A stretch of 64,000 nucleotides of DNA from Methylothermaceae bacterium (GTDB lineage Bacteria > Pseudomonadota > Gammaproteobacteria > Methylococcales > Methylothermaceae), in contig JALSIB010000032.1 in NCBI GenBank assembly GCA_026981855.1, positions 1 to 64,000 on the forward strand. Direction: 5' to 3'. Position numbers and translations under genes: made by a program. This document shows, piece by piece, positions 10,386-19,469 of this stretch (position 1 is its first letter; every line of letters starts with the position of its first letter). The notes beneath the pieces were generated by a model that was not told where the DNA came from, did no database searches, and saw only the letters and a program-made list of their open reading frames with translations.

Positions 10386-10781
10386 ATGAGCAAAGTCAAC
10401 TTGTCCCGGGGGGTCGTCGTGGCCACGGCGGCTGCGGCCATTTTCAGCGCTGGCTGCAGCAATCAGCAGGATTCGGCGGAAAAAGAGGCGGCAACCGGGG
10501 CGGCGGAACAGGGTATGGGCAACATGGAAGGCATGGGCGGCATGGAGGCCATGAAATCAAGGATGGAGGAGATGAAATCCCAGGCCCGGCAATCCATGGG
10601 GCCGGCCACGGAAGTCAAGGTGGCCTGCTTCGGCATCAATGCGTGCAAGGGCCAGTCCGAGTGCGCCACGCCGGAGAACGCCTGCAAGGGCATGAACAGC
10701 TGCAAGGGGAAGGGCTATCTGTACGTCAGCCTCAAGGAATGCGAGGTCCAGGGCGGCAAGGTGATCACGCCGCAGATGTGA
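10386..10781 (+). CDS. bufA: BufA2-type bufferin precursor, Met/Cys-rich putative lipoprotein
   Basis: A 131-residue RiPP precursor. The signal peptide ends in a lipobox-like FSAGC (Cys24). A methionine-rich stretch follows (eight Met between residues 44 and 71). The C-terminal core has six cysteines at 81, 87, 93, 100, 106 and 119 in a CFGINACKG...NACKGMNSCKGKG pattern. Bufferins are copper-chelating peptides whose cysteines are converted to thiooxazoles by a DUF692 MNIO enzyme, and that enzyme is encoded 29 bp downstream. The Met-rich segment could add Cu(I) sites (inference). A membrane-anchored form would be unusual among soluble periplasmic bufferins. The start has an AGGTGAT site 8 nt upstream. 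Confidence 0.85.
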   Translation: MSKVNLSRGVVVATAAAAIFSAGCSNQQDSAEKEAATGAAEQGMGNMEGMGGMEAMKSRMEEMKSQARQSMGPATEVKVACFGINACKGQSECATPENACKGMNSCKGKGYLYVSLKECEVQGGKVITPQM

Positions 10782-10810
10782 GGCGGCGGGCGTGATCTTC
10801 CTCCCCGGCG

Positions 10811-11674
10811 ATGGTTGAGCCGATGGCGGCGGGGCCGGATCTTTCCAAGCGGCCGTTTCCGGGATTCGGGTTGGGGCTGCGCAAAGAGCACTATGAGGCC
10901 GTGTTGACGGAAAGGCCCGCCGTGGACTGGTTCGAAATCCTGAGCGAGAATTATCTGGTTGACGGTGGCAAACCCCTGCATTATCTGGATCGCATCCGCC
11001 GCGACTATCCCATGGCCATGCACGGGGTGTCGTTGTCGATCGGGAGCACCGATCCGCTCGACCGCCGCTATCTGGAGCGGCTCAAGAGGTTGATCGACCG
11101 GCTGCAGCCCCTGTGGGTGTCCGATCATCTGTGCTGGACCGGTGCCGGGGGCGTCAATCTGCACGACCTGCTGCCGCTTCCCTATACCGGCGAAGCCTTG
11201 TCCCACGTCGTGTCCAGGGTGGAGCAGGTGCAGGATTTCCTGGGGCGGCGGATCCTGCTGGAAAACGTGTCGAGCTACATGCATTATCCGCACTCGGAGA
11301 TGCCGGAGTGGGCGTTTCTGGCGGGAGTGGCCGAAAAAGCCGATTGCCTGATTCTGCTCGACATCAACAACATCTACGTCAGCGCCCGCAATCACGGTTT
11401 CGATCCTGTCGCTTACCTGCGGGCCATCCCGCCAGAACGGGTGTGGCAGTTCCATCTCGCCGGCCACACGGACGACGGAGAGTGGGTCATCGATACTCAT
11501 GACCATCCCGTGCGCATGGAAGTGTGGGATCTCTACCGTGAAGCGGCCGGGCGCTTCGGGCCGGTTGCCACGATGATCGAACGTGACGACCGGATTCCGC
11601 CCCTGGCGGACTTGTTGTGTGAACTGGAACAGGCCCGCCGAATCGCTCTGCCTTTGTGGAAAGAGGCCGCATGA
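10811..11674 (+). CDS. bufB: DUF692 multinuclear iron oxidase (MNIO), bufferin maturase BufB
   Basis: A 287-residue TIM-barrel protein of the DUF692/MbnB family. Metal-ligand regions visible in order include [19 protein letters not shown]...[42 protein letters not shown]...DTHDHPV and MIERDD. The H, E, D and N residues in these strands bind the iron cluster in characterised homologues. It modifies cysteines of the precursor encoded just upstream. The stop overlaps the bufC ATG (ATGA). The length is normal. Confidence 0.93.
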   Translation: MVEPMAAGPDLSKRPFPGFGLGLRKEHYEAVLTERPAVDWFEILSENYLVDGGKPLHYLDRIRRDYPMAMHGVSLSIGSTDPLDRRYLERLKRLIDRLQPLWVSDHLCWTGAGGVNLHDLLPLPYTGEALSHVVSRVEQVQDFLGRRILLENVSSYMHYPHSEMPEWAFLAGVAEKADCLILLDINNIYVSARNHGFDPVAYLRAIPPERVWQFHLAGHTDDGEWVIDTHDHPVRMEVWDLYREAAGRFGPVATMIERDDRIPPLADLLCELEQARRIALPLWKEAA

Positions 11675-12405
11675 GCACCGGTCTGGCGACCCTTCAGGCG
11701 GATGTTCAGGCGGCCATTCTGGGGCAGGGTGGAACGGCGCTGCCCGGCCTCGATATTTACCGCAGCGCCTACCGGTTGCGCCTGACGGAGGCCTTGGCCG
11801 CCGATTATCCGGTTCTGCGTCGCTGGCTGGGCGGGGCGCGGTTCGATGAGCTGGCCCGCGATTATCTGGAGGCGCATCCTTCCAGGCATTTCTCAATCCG
11901 CTGGTTCGGCCGCGCCCTGCCGGAATATCTGGAGCGTCAAGGCCCCCTGGAATGGGCCGAGATGGCCAGGTTCGAGTGGGCCCTGAGTCTGGCGTTCGAT
12001 TGCGCCGATTCGAAACCTCTGGCGCCGGAGACATTGGCCGGTATTCCGCCCCAAGACTGGCCGCGGTTGAGGTTCACCGTCTGCCCCGGCTTTTCGTTGC
12101 TGAGGCTGCGTACCTCGGTTCCTCATGTCTGGAAAGCGTTGCAGGCGGGGGAAGATCCGCCCCGGTGCAGGGTGCTGTCAACGCCAACTGCCTGGATGGT
12201 ATGGCGGCAGGGTTTGCGTCAGTTCTTCCGTTCCCTCAGCGAAGCCGAAGCCGAATGTTTGGTTCGGCTCGAATCGGGCGCGGCGTTCGGTGAGGTGTGC
12301 GCCGGCCTTTCCGGTTGCGACCTTCCCACCGATGCCGCCCGGCAGATCGCCCTCTGGTTGCGGCGCTGGCTGAAAGACGGGGTGGTCACCGGCCTTCGGG
12401 GGTGA
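11671..12405 (+). CDS. bufC: DUF2063 partner protein BufC
   Basis: A 244-residue protein with the N-terminal DUF2063 domain (about residues 1-95). Features are [36 protein letters not shown] and [16 protein letters not shown]. The C-terminal half is a RiPP-recognition-like region. DUF2063 proteins form a complex with DUF692 enzymes and present the precursor peptide. The ATG at 11671 overlaps the bufB stop; an upstream GTG at 11656 is less likely. It completes the bufA-bufB-bufC operon. Confidence 0.9.
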   Translation: MSTGLATLQADVQAAILGQGGTALPGLDIYRSAYRLRLTEALAADYPVLRRWLGGARFDELARDYLEAHPSRHFSIRWFGRALPEYLERQGPLEWAEMARFEWALSLAFDCADSKPLAPETLAGIPPQDWPRLRFTVCPGFSLLRLRTSVPHVWKALQAGEDPPRCRVLSTPTAWMVWRQGLRQFFRSLSEAEAECLVRLESGAAFGEVCAGLSGCDLPTDAARQIALWLRRWLKDGVVTGLRG

Positions 12406-12573
12406 TAGTTTCCGCCTGCGGCGAGGATACAGAACCGGCCCGATTTATGGTACGTTTGTGCCCTGAGAAGGCAGGTGGACGGGGAGGCCGCGCCGATTCC
12501 CGCAGGTGGCCGTTTTCCGCCGCTTCACGATGGATTCAACATTCTTCAATCACAACAAGGACCGGATCGAATC

Positions 12574-13932
12574 ATGTCAACCTGGTTGTCTTTGCTGCCC
12601 GCCCTGGTTGCCATTCCAGTGGCGATGGTCACCCGGCGCGTGCTTTTGGCGTTGGGACTCTACGTACTGATAGGTTCCACCATCCTCGCCCAGGGGTGGT
12701 TGCCGGATACGTTGCCGCGATTGTTGCAAATCGTCGGCAAGGTGGTCACGGACCGCGACAATATCCTCATCATCGTCTTCAGCCTGTTGATCGGGGGACT
12801 CATCGGGCTGATCCAGAAATCCGGCGCCACCGACGGATTCGTCCGCTGGACGGAAGAGCACCTGGCTCTGGACAACCAGCGCAAGCCGGCTCTGTTGGCC
12901 CTGGTCACGAGCATGGCGCTGTTCATCGAAACCTATTTCGGGGTGTTGATCGCAGGCCTGATCGCCTTGCCGCTGTTCGACCGCTACAAGCTGTCGCGGC
13001 TGCGGCTCAGCTATATCCTTGACACCACCTGCTCGCCCAAGTGTCTGATGATCCCCGTCAACGCCTGGGGCGCCTATATCATCAGCCTGCTGGCCGACCA
13101 GGGGGTGGACAATCCCATCACGGTGCTGGTGCAGTCGCTGGGCTTCATCTTCTATGGTTGGATCGCCCTAATCCTGGTGTTCGTGGTCACTCTGACCGGG
13201 ATCGAGCTGCCATGGAAGCTGCCGCTTTCCAGCCGCGTGGTGGGCGAGCTTCCCCACTTCGGCACTTCCATCGTGCCCCATGCCGATGCCCCGGGTCACC
13301 CAAGACACCTGTGGTGGCCGATCGCAGGTCTCGTCGGCAGCGCATTGGTGCTGCTTGTGGTCCTTCGCGATGCGCCGGTGGCGATCTTCACCGCGGTGGT
13401 CATGACCCTGGCGGGAACGGTCTATTATTATCGCCGGGAAGGGGTGATGCGGCTGGAAACCATGGCGGCCCCCATCGTCCAGGGGGTGCGGGTGATTCTG
13501 CCCTTGATGTACCTGCTGATATTCGCCTTTTCCGTCGGGGTGACCACCCACGAACTGGGCACCGGCTTCTATCTGGCCAATGCGCTCCAGGGGGAACTCG
13601 ACCCCATGTGGTTGCCGTTCCTGGTCTTCGGCATCGGCTGCCTGATTTCCTTCGCCACCGGAACTTCCTGGGGCACCTTCGCCATTTTGATTCCCATCGT
13701 GGTGCCGCTTTCCGAAGTGTTTCAGCTGTCACCGGCGTTGCTGGTGGGCGCGGCGCTGAGCGGCGGCCTGTTCGGTGACCATTGCTCGCCGGTGTCCGAT
13801 ACCACCATGATCGCTTCCCTGTCGGCCGGGGTCGAACCCATCGACCACATCCGTCACCAGTTTCCCTATGCCCTGTTGGGGGCCGGGCTGGCGTTGGGAA
13901 TGTATCTGATCGTGGGCGTGGCCATGACCTGA
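12574..13932 (+). CDS. NhaC-family Na+/H+ antiporter
   Basis: A 452-residue integral membrane protein with about 10-12 hydrophobic segments. NhaC-family marks are ETYFGVLIAGLIALPLFDRYKLSR, DTTCSPKCLMIPVNAWGAY, SFATGTSWGTFAILIPI and the highly characteristic LFGDHCSPVSDTTMIAS near the C-terminus. It probably exchanges Na+ for H+ at the inner membrane. Related members exchange amino acids or organic acids, so the substrate is uncertain. The ATG at 12574 starts directly on the first membrane helix; an upstream in-frame start at 12475 lacks support. Its last 204 bp overlap the antisense 3' end of the AlkB-like gene. Confidence 0.85.
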   Translation: MSTWLSLLPALVAIPVAMVTRRVLLALGLYVLIGSTILAQGWLPDTLPRLLQIVGKVVTDRDNILIIVFSLLIGGLIGLIQKSGATDGFVRWTEEHLALDNQRKPALLALVTSMALFIETYFGVLIAGLIALPLFDRYKLSRLRLSYILDTTCSPKCLMIPVNAWGAYIISLLADQGVDNPITVLVQSLGFIFYGWIALILVFVVTLTGIELPWKLPLSSRVVGELPHFGTSIVPHADAPGHPRHLWWPIAGLVGSALVLLVVLRDAPVAIFTAVVMTLAGTVYYYRREGVMRLETMAAPIVQGVRVILPLMYLLIFAFSVGVTTHELGTGFYLANALQGELDPMWLPFLVFGIGCLISFATGTSWGTFAILIPIVVPLSEVFQLSPALLVGAALSGGLFGDHCSPVSDTTMIASLSAGVEPIDHIRHQFPYALLGAGLALGMYLIVGVAMT

Positions 13933-14982
13933 GAACGGCCCCAGGCCGAGCCTGCCGAGCTCGGCCGTGGCCAGCGTCTGGAAACGCTCGTTCCGGTAGG
14001 CGATCAAAAACATCAGGGCGAAGTAGCCATGAGGCAGTTTCGGACTCCCGGCGAGCGGTCGCAGGCGAAAATAGGGTCGCGCCGGTTCCTGGTGATGCCG
14101 GGCGTGATGGGCCATTCCCAGCAGCATATGAGTCGAACACCAAGTGTCGGTACGCCAGGCATCGGCGGCGCCGGGGGGGCGGTTGTTCCGCACCAATCCC
14201 CAATGCTGGACGTAGTTGATCGCTTCCAGATTGCGAACCGCCATGAATGTCTGCACGGCATAGGCCAACAAAGCCGCCGGCCCGAAGATCCACAGGATCG
14301 ACACCAGCCAGCAGGACTCGAATATCATTCCCCGCAACACCTTGTTCCCCAGCCATGGAAGCCTGGCGGCCGGGCGCCGGTGCACTCTTTGGCTTTCCAG
14401 TTTCCAGGCGCTCTTGAACTGACCTGTGACGCTGCGGCGGAAAAACGCCTCATAGGTTTCGCCGAAACGCGCCGTGGCGGGGTCTTCCTCTCTTCCCACC
14501 CGCCGGTGGTGGCCTTGGAGGTGTTCGATGGAGAAGTGGTGATAACAGCTCAGGGCGAGCAACAAACGTCCCAGGGAATTTGCCACCCGGCTGCGGCGGT
14601 GGATCAGCTCGTGCCCCGTCAGCAGGCTGGAATGGGCGCCATGGCTGCCCAGCAGCAATTTCACCGCCAGCAGGTCGGAGAGGGTGTTTTCAAGGCCCGC
14701 CTCCAGGCTCCAGCGCCAGCGGGTGCTCATTTCCAGCAGCAGCCCCAGGTCGATCAAGAACAAACCGGCGACGGCGCCGATCACCGCCGAGGCCAGATAT
14801 CGCGGCGGAGCATGGACGGGTGGCCCGCCGCGCCAGCCGGCATAATCGGCCAGCACCGGTAGCCCCATCGGCAGCACCCACAACAGCGCCTGCCACCACA
14901 GGTGGGGTCCTGTCAGGAGAAAGCCGGTGCTCCAGAGAGGGAGGATCAGGGGGGACAGGCCAAGCATGAGATTGAGCGTCAT
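13729..14982 (-). CDS. AlkB-like membrane-bound diiron monooxygenase/fatty acid desaturase family
   Basis: A 417-residue integral membrane protein. It carries the histidine boxes of the alkane hydroxylase/desaturase superfamily: HELIHRR, HFSIEHLQGHHR, NYVQHWG and HARHHQEPARPYFRLR. The NYVQHWG box is typical of AlkB and xylene monooxygenase. It should hydroxylate an alkyl chain using O2 and rubredoxin or ferredoxin electrons; the substrate is unknown and no rubredoxin gene is near. The last 67 codons lie opposite the nhaC coding end. They carry no family signal, so the functional protein may effectively end near residue 355. It is divergent from the carbamoyltransferase, with 62 bp between the starts. 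Confidence 0.8.
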   Translation of the reverse strand: MTLNLMLGLSPLILPLWSTGFLLTGPHLWWQALLWVLPMGLPVLADYAGWRGGPPVHAPPRYLASAVIGAVAGLFLIDLGLLLEMSTRWRWSLEAGLENTLSDLLAVKLLLGSHGAHSSLLTGHELIHRRSRVANSLGRLLLALSCYHHFSIEHLQGHHRRVGREEDPATARFGETYEAFFRRSVTGQFKSAWKLESQRVHRRPAARLPWLGNKVLRGMIFESCWLVSILWIFGPAALLAYAVQTFMAVRNLEAINYVQHWGLVRNNRPPGAADAWRTDTWCSTHMLLGMAHHARHHQEPARPYFRLRPLAGSPKLPHGYFALMFLIAYRNERFQTLATAELGRLGLGPFSGHGHAHDQIHSQRQPGPQQGIGKLVTDVVDGFDPGRQGSDHGGIGHRRAMVTEQAAAQRRAHQQRR

Positions 14983-15044
14983 TTCCTCGATCGATCGCTT
15001 TCACGGTAACATGAACCGGACGAGCATGAGAACAGGTTGCCAGG

Positions 15045-16787
15045 ATGCCAGCGAAAGTCTACATCGGGTTGGGGGTTACCTATCACGATCCGGCAATCGC
15101 CATCGTCGACGATTCGGGGCGGGTGCTGTTCGCCGAAGCGACCGAACGTTGCCTTCAGTACAAGCGGGGTCTTAATTGTCCCCCCGATCCCTCCTCCCAT
15201 GTGCTCGACTGGCTGGCGCGCCATTGTGATCCGGCGGCGGAATGGGTGATCGCCTTCAACTGGCGCCGCCGGCGTCCGTGGTATGAGCCGGTGAGCCGCT
15301 GGCTGGGGCACTTCAGCCCCAAAGGTCTCATCGCCCCGGGTTACCGGGATTTTTCCACCTTTCTGGAAAAATACAAGCTGTTCCATATGCTTGCCTGCCA
15401 GAGCGCCAGCCTGCCCTTGGGCGGCGTCAATCTGGTGCGCCGGGTGAGCGAACGCTATCCCGGGGTGAAGCTGCGATTTCGCCATTTCGATCACCATCTG
15501 TGTCACGCTGCTGTGGCCTGCGGCAGCAGTCCGTTCGAACAAGCCGCCTGCCTGGTGATCGATTCTTTCGGGGAACGGGGCTCTCTGGGGGCATACCGTT
15601 ACGAGGGGGGGCGTCTGTCCACGATCCATGTTCCCAAAGGAATCGCCAGCCTGGGTTTTTTTTACATGCTGCTGACCGAGTTGTGTGGTTTCGACTGGCT
15701 TTCGGGAGAGGAATGGAAGGTCATGGGGCTGGCCGCCTATGGCCGGTTGAATCAGGAGATTCACGACCTGATGCGGGCGATGCTGTGGGTGGAAGGGCTT
15801 GAAGTGCGCCAGGATACCGGCGCCATCCGGCAGGGGGTGGAGCGCTTGCGGCGGCTGGGGTGCGGCCCTGGCGATCCGCCGGAAAAGGCCGCCGATCTCG
15901 CTTTCACCGGCCAGCACTATTTTTCCACGTTGGTGAGGAAATTGTGCATCGCGCTCCATGGCGTCTGTCGCTCAGAGCATCTGGTGCTGGGCGGTGGTTG
16001 CGCGCTCAATTCCGCCTGTAACGGGCAGTTGTCGGCCGCCACGCCCTTTTCCCGCCTTCATGTGCCCCCGGCGCCGGCGGACGATGGCACGGCGCTGGGG
16101 GCGGCATGGCTGGCTTGGCGCCGGGATCATCCGGAGAAGGCCTGGCCCGCCGGGCAATTGACGCCTTATCTGGGCAGCGGAATCGACTTCCCCCGCCTGA
16201 AGGCGCTGGTTCGCCACGGGGGATTGCGGGTTTCCCGCCACCCGGACGACCTGGCCCGGGTCGTGGCCACGGCGCTGGCCCGCGGCAAACTGGTGGGATG
16301 GATGCGGGGCCGGGCGGAATTCGGCCCCAGGGCACTGGGTAATCGCTCGATCCTGGCCGACCCCCGCGACCCGGCGATGAAAGACCGGATCAACGCCCAG
16401 GTCAAATTCCGGGAACCCTTCAGGCCGTTCGCCCCGGCGATTCTGGACCGCTGCGGTGGGGAATACTTCCACGATTATCAGTTCTCCCCCTACATGGAAC
16501 GGGCCCTTCGGTTCAAGAGCGGGCCGGCGAAGCGGGTGCCCGCGGTGGTGCATGTGGATGGCAGCGGCCGGGTGCAGAGCGTGCGCCGCGACTGGAATCC
16601 GGCGTTTTATGATCTACTCGAGGCTTTCCATGAACTGACCGGCGTGCCGGTTCTGCTCAATACCAGTTTGAACCGGATGGGGCGGCCCATCGTCCAATCG
16701 GTGGAAGACGCTGTGGCGCTTTTCATGACCTCGGGCCTGGATCTTTTGGTGATCGAAGATCATGTATTCACGAAAGCCCCCCTTTGA
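15045..16787 (+). CDS. Carbamoyltransferase, NodU/CmcH family
   Basis: A 580-residue two-domain protein. The N-terminal Kae1-like domain has GLGVTYHDPAIAIVDD, the metal-ligand motif DHHLCHAA (His150, His154), VIDSFGERGS and LGGGCALNSACNG. The C-terminal domain has FGPRALGNRSILADPRD and PVLLNTSLNRMGRPIV. The family makes carbamoyl-adenylate from carbamoyl phosphate and ATP and transfers the carbamoyl group to a hydroxyl of a sugar, antibiotic or lipid-type acceptor. The acceptor here is unknown. The downstream gene overlaps its 3' end by 26 bp, so the two products probably act in one pathway. Confidence 0.9.
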   Translation: MPAKVYIGLGVTYHDPAIAIVDDSGRVLFAEATERCLQYKRGLNCPPDPSSHVLDWLARHCDPAAEWVIAFNWRRRRPWYEPVSRWLGHFSPKGLIAPGYRDFSTFLEKYKLFHMLACQSASLPLGGVNLVRRVSERYPGVKLRFRHFDHHLCHAAVACGSSPFEQAACLVIDSFGERGSLGAYRYEGGRLSTIHVPKGIASLGFFYMLLTELCGFDWLSGEEWKVMGLAAYGRLNQEIHDLMRAMLWVEGLEVRQDTGAIRQGVERLRRLGCGPGDPPEKAADLAFTGQHYFSTLVRKLCIALHGVCRSEHLVLGGGCALNSACNGQLSAATPFSRLHVPPAPADDGTALGAAWLAWRRDHPEKAWPAGQLTPYLGSGIDFPRLKALVRHGGLRVSRHPDDLARVVATALARGKLVGWMRGRAEFGPRALGNRSILADPRDPAMKDRINAQVKFREPFRPFAPAILDRCGGEYFHDYQFSPYMERALRFKSGPAKRVPAVVHVDGSGRVQSVRRDWNPAFYDLLEAFHELTGVPVLLNTSLNRMGRPIVQSVEDAVALFMTSGLDLLVIEDHVFTKAPL

Positions 16788-18663
16788 GCGGGAGATTCCC
16801 TCTGCCGCCGTGGAGGACCGGGAGCTGCTTGCGGGACTTTTCGCAAGCAGGCAGGATGCGGCAGAGAGTGAAGTCGGACAGGCCATCGGGCAGGTGCGGC
16901 ACAGTCTTGGGGAACCGGGGCTTCGGGCGGCATGGCAAAATTGGTTCGCGCCGTTGGCGCGGCTGGAAGGTTGCTGGCTGAGGGGGGCGGTGACGATCCG
17001 GAATGCCCATACCCGGCTGGGTTCGGGGCTGCTCGAATTACAGCGGGTGTTTTTTCATCAGTCGGGCCATCCCGGCTTGCCGCATCCGGTTCCGAGAGAA
17101 CGGACATTCACCGAAGACATCCGCTGGCTGGAGGCATTGGGGCGGGAAGGGGCGGCGTTCCCGGCCGCCGTGTTGGGGGTCACCGCCGCCCATGCCCGGT
17201 TGGGCGGCGGGCTGTTCGCCGTGGATCGGGCGCGGGATTACCGGAAGATCCTTTCGCTGGCCGATCGCTTGCTGGGGATCTGGCCCGTGGAGAGCGGAGA
17301 ACGGCGCCAGGCCATGGCCGCCGGTTCGCGGTACCGCCGGATGACCCTGGGGTGGTGCCGCCGCTGGCTCGCCGGAACGTCATTGGAGGCGCGGGTTCTG
17401 GCCATGTTCCGGGCCAAGGCGAAGTATGGTCTGGGCTATCACGGAAACATCCGGATCGGCGATCGGAGCCTGGATGAATGGCTCGAGTCGCTGGCGGAAG
17501 GGAAGGGAGAGGCGTTCCTCCGTGTTTTCCCAGGCTCCCCCTACCTCGATTGGCGGCGCCCCCACGCCTGCCGGTTCTTTCGCCATTCGACGGCTTTCGG
17601 CGGCCCCATGTTCGGCGTTTTCGAACCCGGCGAGCTGGCGTTGCTGCGGCGTTGGGTCCGTTCCCGGGCCGCTCCCACCGCCGGGGCAGGCAGGGGGCCG
17701 GTGGGCGGGTATTGCCCGGAAGCCCCCCCTGAGCGGCCCGTCTCCAAGGGTGTCGGGCGGTTTCAGGCGCCCAAGAAAATGGATCCCCCGCTGCTCTACC
17801 ATTATCTGGTCAGCGGGCGCGATCCCGGGGCCGCGATGCCCGCCGCCAGGCGATGGGTGGACAAGATCCTGGCAAGAGCCAGGTGGCTCGGGAAAGGTTT
17901 TTTCCCCTACTCGCCCGAAGCGTTCTGCCGTTATATCGACACCTTGCACGAGCGGGCCAGCCGGCGGCGCCCCCGCCCGGCGCGTCTCAGGTTGTCGCGT
18001 GGCGCCTGGGTCTGGGGAATCGAACAGTTCGCCCCGGCGATTCTGGTGGACGGCTGCTGGCTGGCGGAGAGTCTGCCGCTCGCCCGGGAGATGCCCGATG
18101 TGGGGGAAAGGTTGTGGCGGATCTGGCGCGATGAGCTGGGAGACGGCCGGCTGTCACGGCATCACGGAAACATCTATCGGCGCCTTCTGGAAACGGCGGG
18201 GGTGGCGCTGCCTCCTTTCGATTCCGAAGCGTTCATCCGCCATCGCGGGTTTGTCACCGGCGCCTTCGATCTGCCCGCGTTTCTGCTGGCCATCGGACAG
18301 TCGCCGGGGCGGTATCTGCCGGAAATTCTGGGCCTCAATCTCGCCATCGAACTGAGCGGCCTTGGCGGGCGCTATCGAGCCCTGGCCGAAGGGATGGAGG
18401 CGGTGGGGCTCGACAGCACCATCGTCCGCCTCCATCAATCCATCGACAACCTGGCCTGCGGCCACGCGGCGCTGGCCAGGGATGCGATCATCGTTTACCT
18501 TCAGCGGTTCGAGGCGGGAGGAGAGGCGGCGGTACAAGGCCAGTGGCGCAGGATATGGACGGGTTGGCAGGCATTGACCCCCGCCAGCCTGCGTTTCAGC
18601 GTGCATCTCCTGGCGGGATGGGGCCGTCGTCGAAAGGCGGGGTTTGTTTGGGGCATCATTTGA
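16762..18663 (+). CDS. Heme-oxygenase-like diiron (iron-containing redox enzyme) family protein, large form
   Basis: A 633-residue soluble protein. The C-terminal part (about 440-620) fits the heme-oxygenase-like diiron oxidase fold. Helix motifs are EILGLNLAIELSG, STIVRLHQSIDNLACGHAA and ARDAIIVYL, giving Glu, His, Asp and His ligands with the usual spacing. Family members (UndA, BesC, SznF, CADD) perform O2-dependent oxidative cleavage or N-oxygenation. The roughly 430-residue N-terminal region is Arg/Trp-rich, contains a similar HGN segment and may be a degenerate repeat; I do not recognise it. It overlaps the carbamoyltransferase gene by 26 bp, which implies coupled translation. A strong hairpin follows the stop. 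Confidence 0.65.
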   Translation: MYSRKPPFEREIPSAAVEDRELLAGLFASRQDAAESEVGQAIGQVRHSLGEPGLRAAWQNWFAPLARLEGCWLRGAVTIRNAHTRLGSGLLELQRVFFHQSGHPGLPHPVPRERTFTEDIRWLEALGREGAAFPAAVLGVTAAHARLGGGLFAVDRARDYRKILSLADRLLGIWPVESGERRQAMAAGSRYRRMTLGWCRRWLAGTSLEARVLAMFRAKAKYGLGYHGNIRIGDRSLDEWLESLAEGKGEAFLRVFPGSPYLDWRRPHACRFFRHSTAFGGPMFGVFEPGELALLRRWVRSRAAPTAGAGRGPVGGYCPEAPPERPVSKGVGRFQAPKKMDPPLLYHYLVSGRDPGAAMPAARRWVDKILARARWLGKGFFPYSPEAFCRYIDTLHERASRRRPRPARLRLSRGAWVWGIEQFAPAILVDGCWLAESLPLAREMPDVGERLWRIWRDELGDGRLSRHHGNIYRRLLETAGVALPPFDSEAFIRHRGFVTGAFDLPAFLLAIGQSPGRYLPEILGLNLAIELSGLGGRYRALAEGMEAVGLDSTIVRLHQSIDNLACGHAALARDAIIVYLQRFEAGGEAAVQGQWRRIWTGWQALTPASLRFSVHLLAGWGRRRKAGFVWGII

Positions 18664-18690
18664 AGAACGCCCGCACGAGGCGGGCGTTCT
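18664..18690. terminator. Hairpin between convergent genes
   Basis: A perfect 11-bp stem AGAACGCCCGC / GCGGGCGTTCT with a 5-nt loop, immediately after the stop of the diiron-protein gene and before the end of the PEP-CTERM gene. It has no T-tract, but its position suggests a bidirectional terminator. Confidence 0.6.
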
Positions 18691-18710
18691 CGCCGGGATG
18701 TCAGAAATCT

Positions 18711-19469
18711 TTACACCCGGGTTTTGCGTTGTCTGAAGCCGAGGCCGGCCAAGCCAAGGCTGAACAGGGCCGCGGTGGCGGGTTCCGGGACGGTGGTGAT
18801 TTCACGCTGGATTTTCGTCTTTACCGCATTTCCAAAATCAGTGAAGTTGTTTGCCAAAATCGAAAATGAACCGGGGCCGCCCTGGACGTTGTTTTGGTAC
18901 CAGGTAAGCAGTGTGTTGGTGCCGATGGGGAGACCGTTGATCAATTTCGTGAGTCCCTCGCCGGCGGTAATCGTCGTCAAAAATGCATCGCGCGCGGTCG
19001 ATGTCGTGGCGCCACTATTTTCCTGACCGTCGCCGGATACATCAATCACCCAGCGGGCGCCTTCATAACCATTGCCGGAAAACAACGGGGCGGTATAGTT
19101 GATGGCACTGCCTGGTGCAGTGAAGCCACTGAAAGCCCGGGTCGTGCCGTTTATAGCCGTGGCAAAAGTGCTGGCGCTTGCGGCATCCGTAATCAGGGTC
19201 CAAGGCACAAGCTGAGACTGCTCCAATGACCCGGACCATTCGATATAGGTGACCGCGATGCCATTGGGCAATCCACCGATCAAACCCTGGATTGCAGGGT
19301 CATTGAAGGCGTTGACGTAACCCTGTTTCTGTAAAGCATATTCAGTGCTGTCCACGCTTCCAGAAACGTCCACCAGCAATGCCAGTTCCACATCTACCGG
19401 AATCGCCTGCGCCCCTCCAAAAGACATGGACAGCAAAGCTGCCAGTCCGAAAAGAATAGGTTTTTTCAT
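18711..19469 (-). CDS. DUF1194/VWA-like exported protein with PEP-CTERM sorting signal
   Basis: A 252-residue protein. The signal peptide is MKKPILFGLAALLSMSFGGAQA. A von Willebrand A-like DUF1194 domain follows, with the MIDAS-type DVSGSVDSTEY (metal-binding DxSxS). The C-terminal PEP-CTERM tripartite signal is VPEPATAALFSLGLAGLGF followed by the basic RQRKTRV. PEP-CTERM proteins are processed by exosortase and are often linked to exopolysaccharide secretion. No exosortase is in the window. GGAGGAAAAA directly before the ATG at 19469 fixes the start. It is monocistronic. Confidence 0.9.
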   Translation of the reverse strand: MKKPILFGLAALLSMSFGGAQAIPVDVELALLVDVSGSVDSTEYALQKQGYVNAFNDPAIQGLIGGLPNGIAVTYIEWSGSLEQSQLVPWTLITDAASASTFATAINGTTRAFSGFTAPGSAINYTAPLFSGNGYEGARWVIDVSGDGQENSGATTSTARDAFLTTITAGEGLTKLINGLPIGTNTLLTWYQNNVQGGPGSFSILANNFTDFGNAVKTKIQREITTVPEPATAALFSLGLAGLGFRQRKTRV

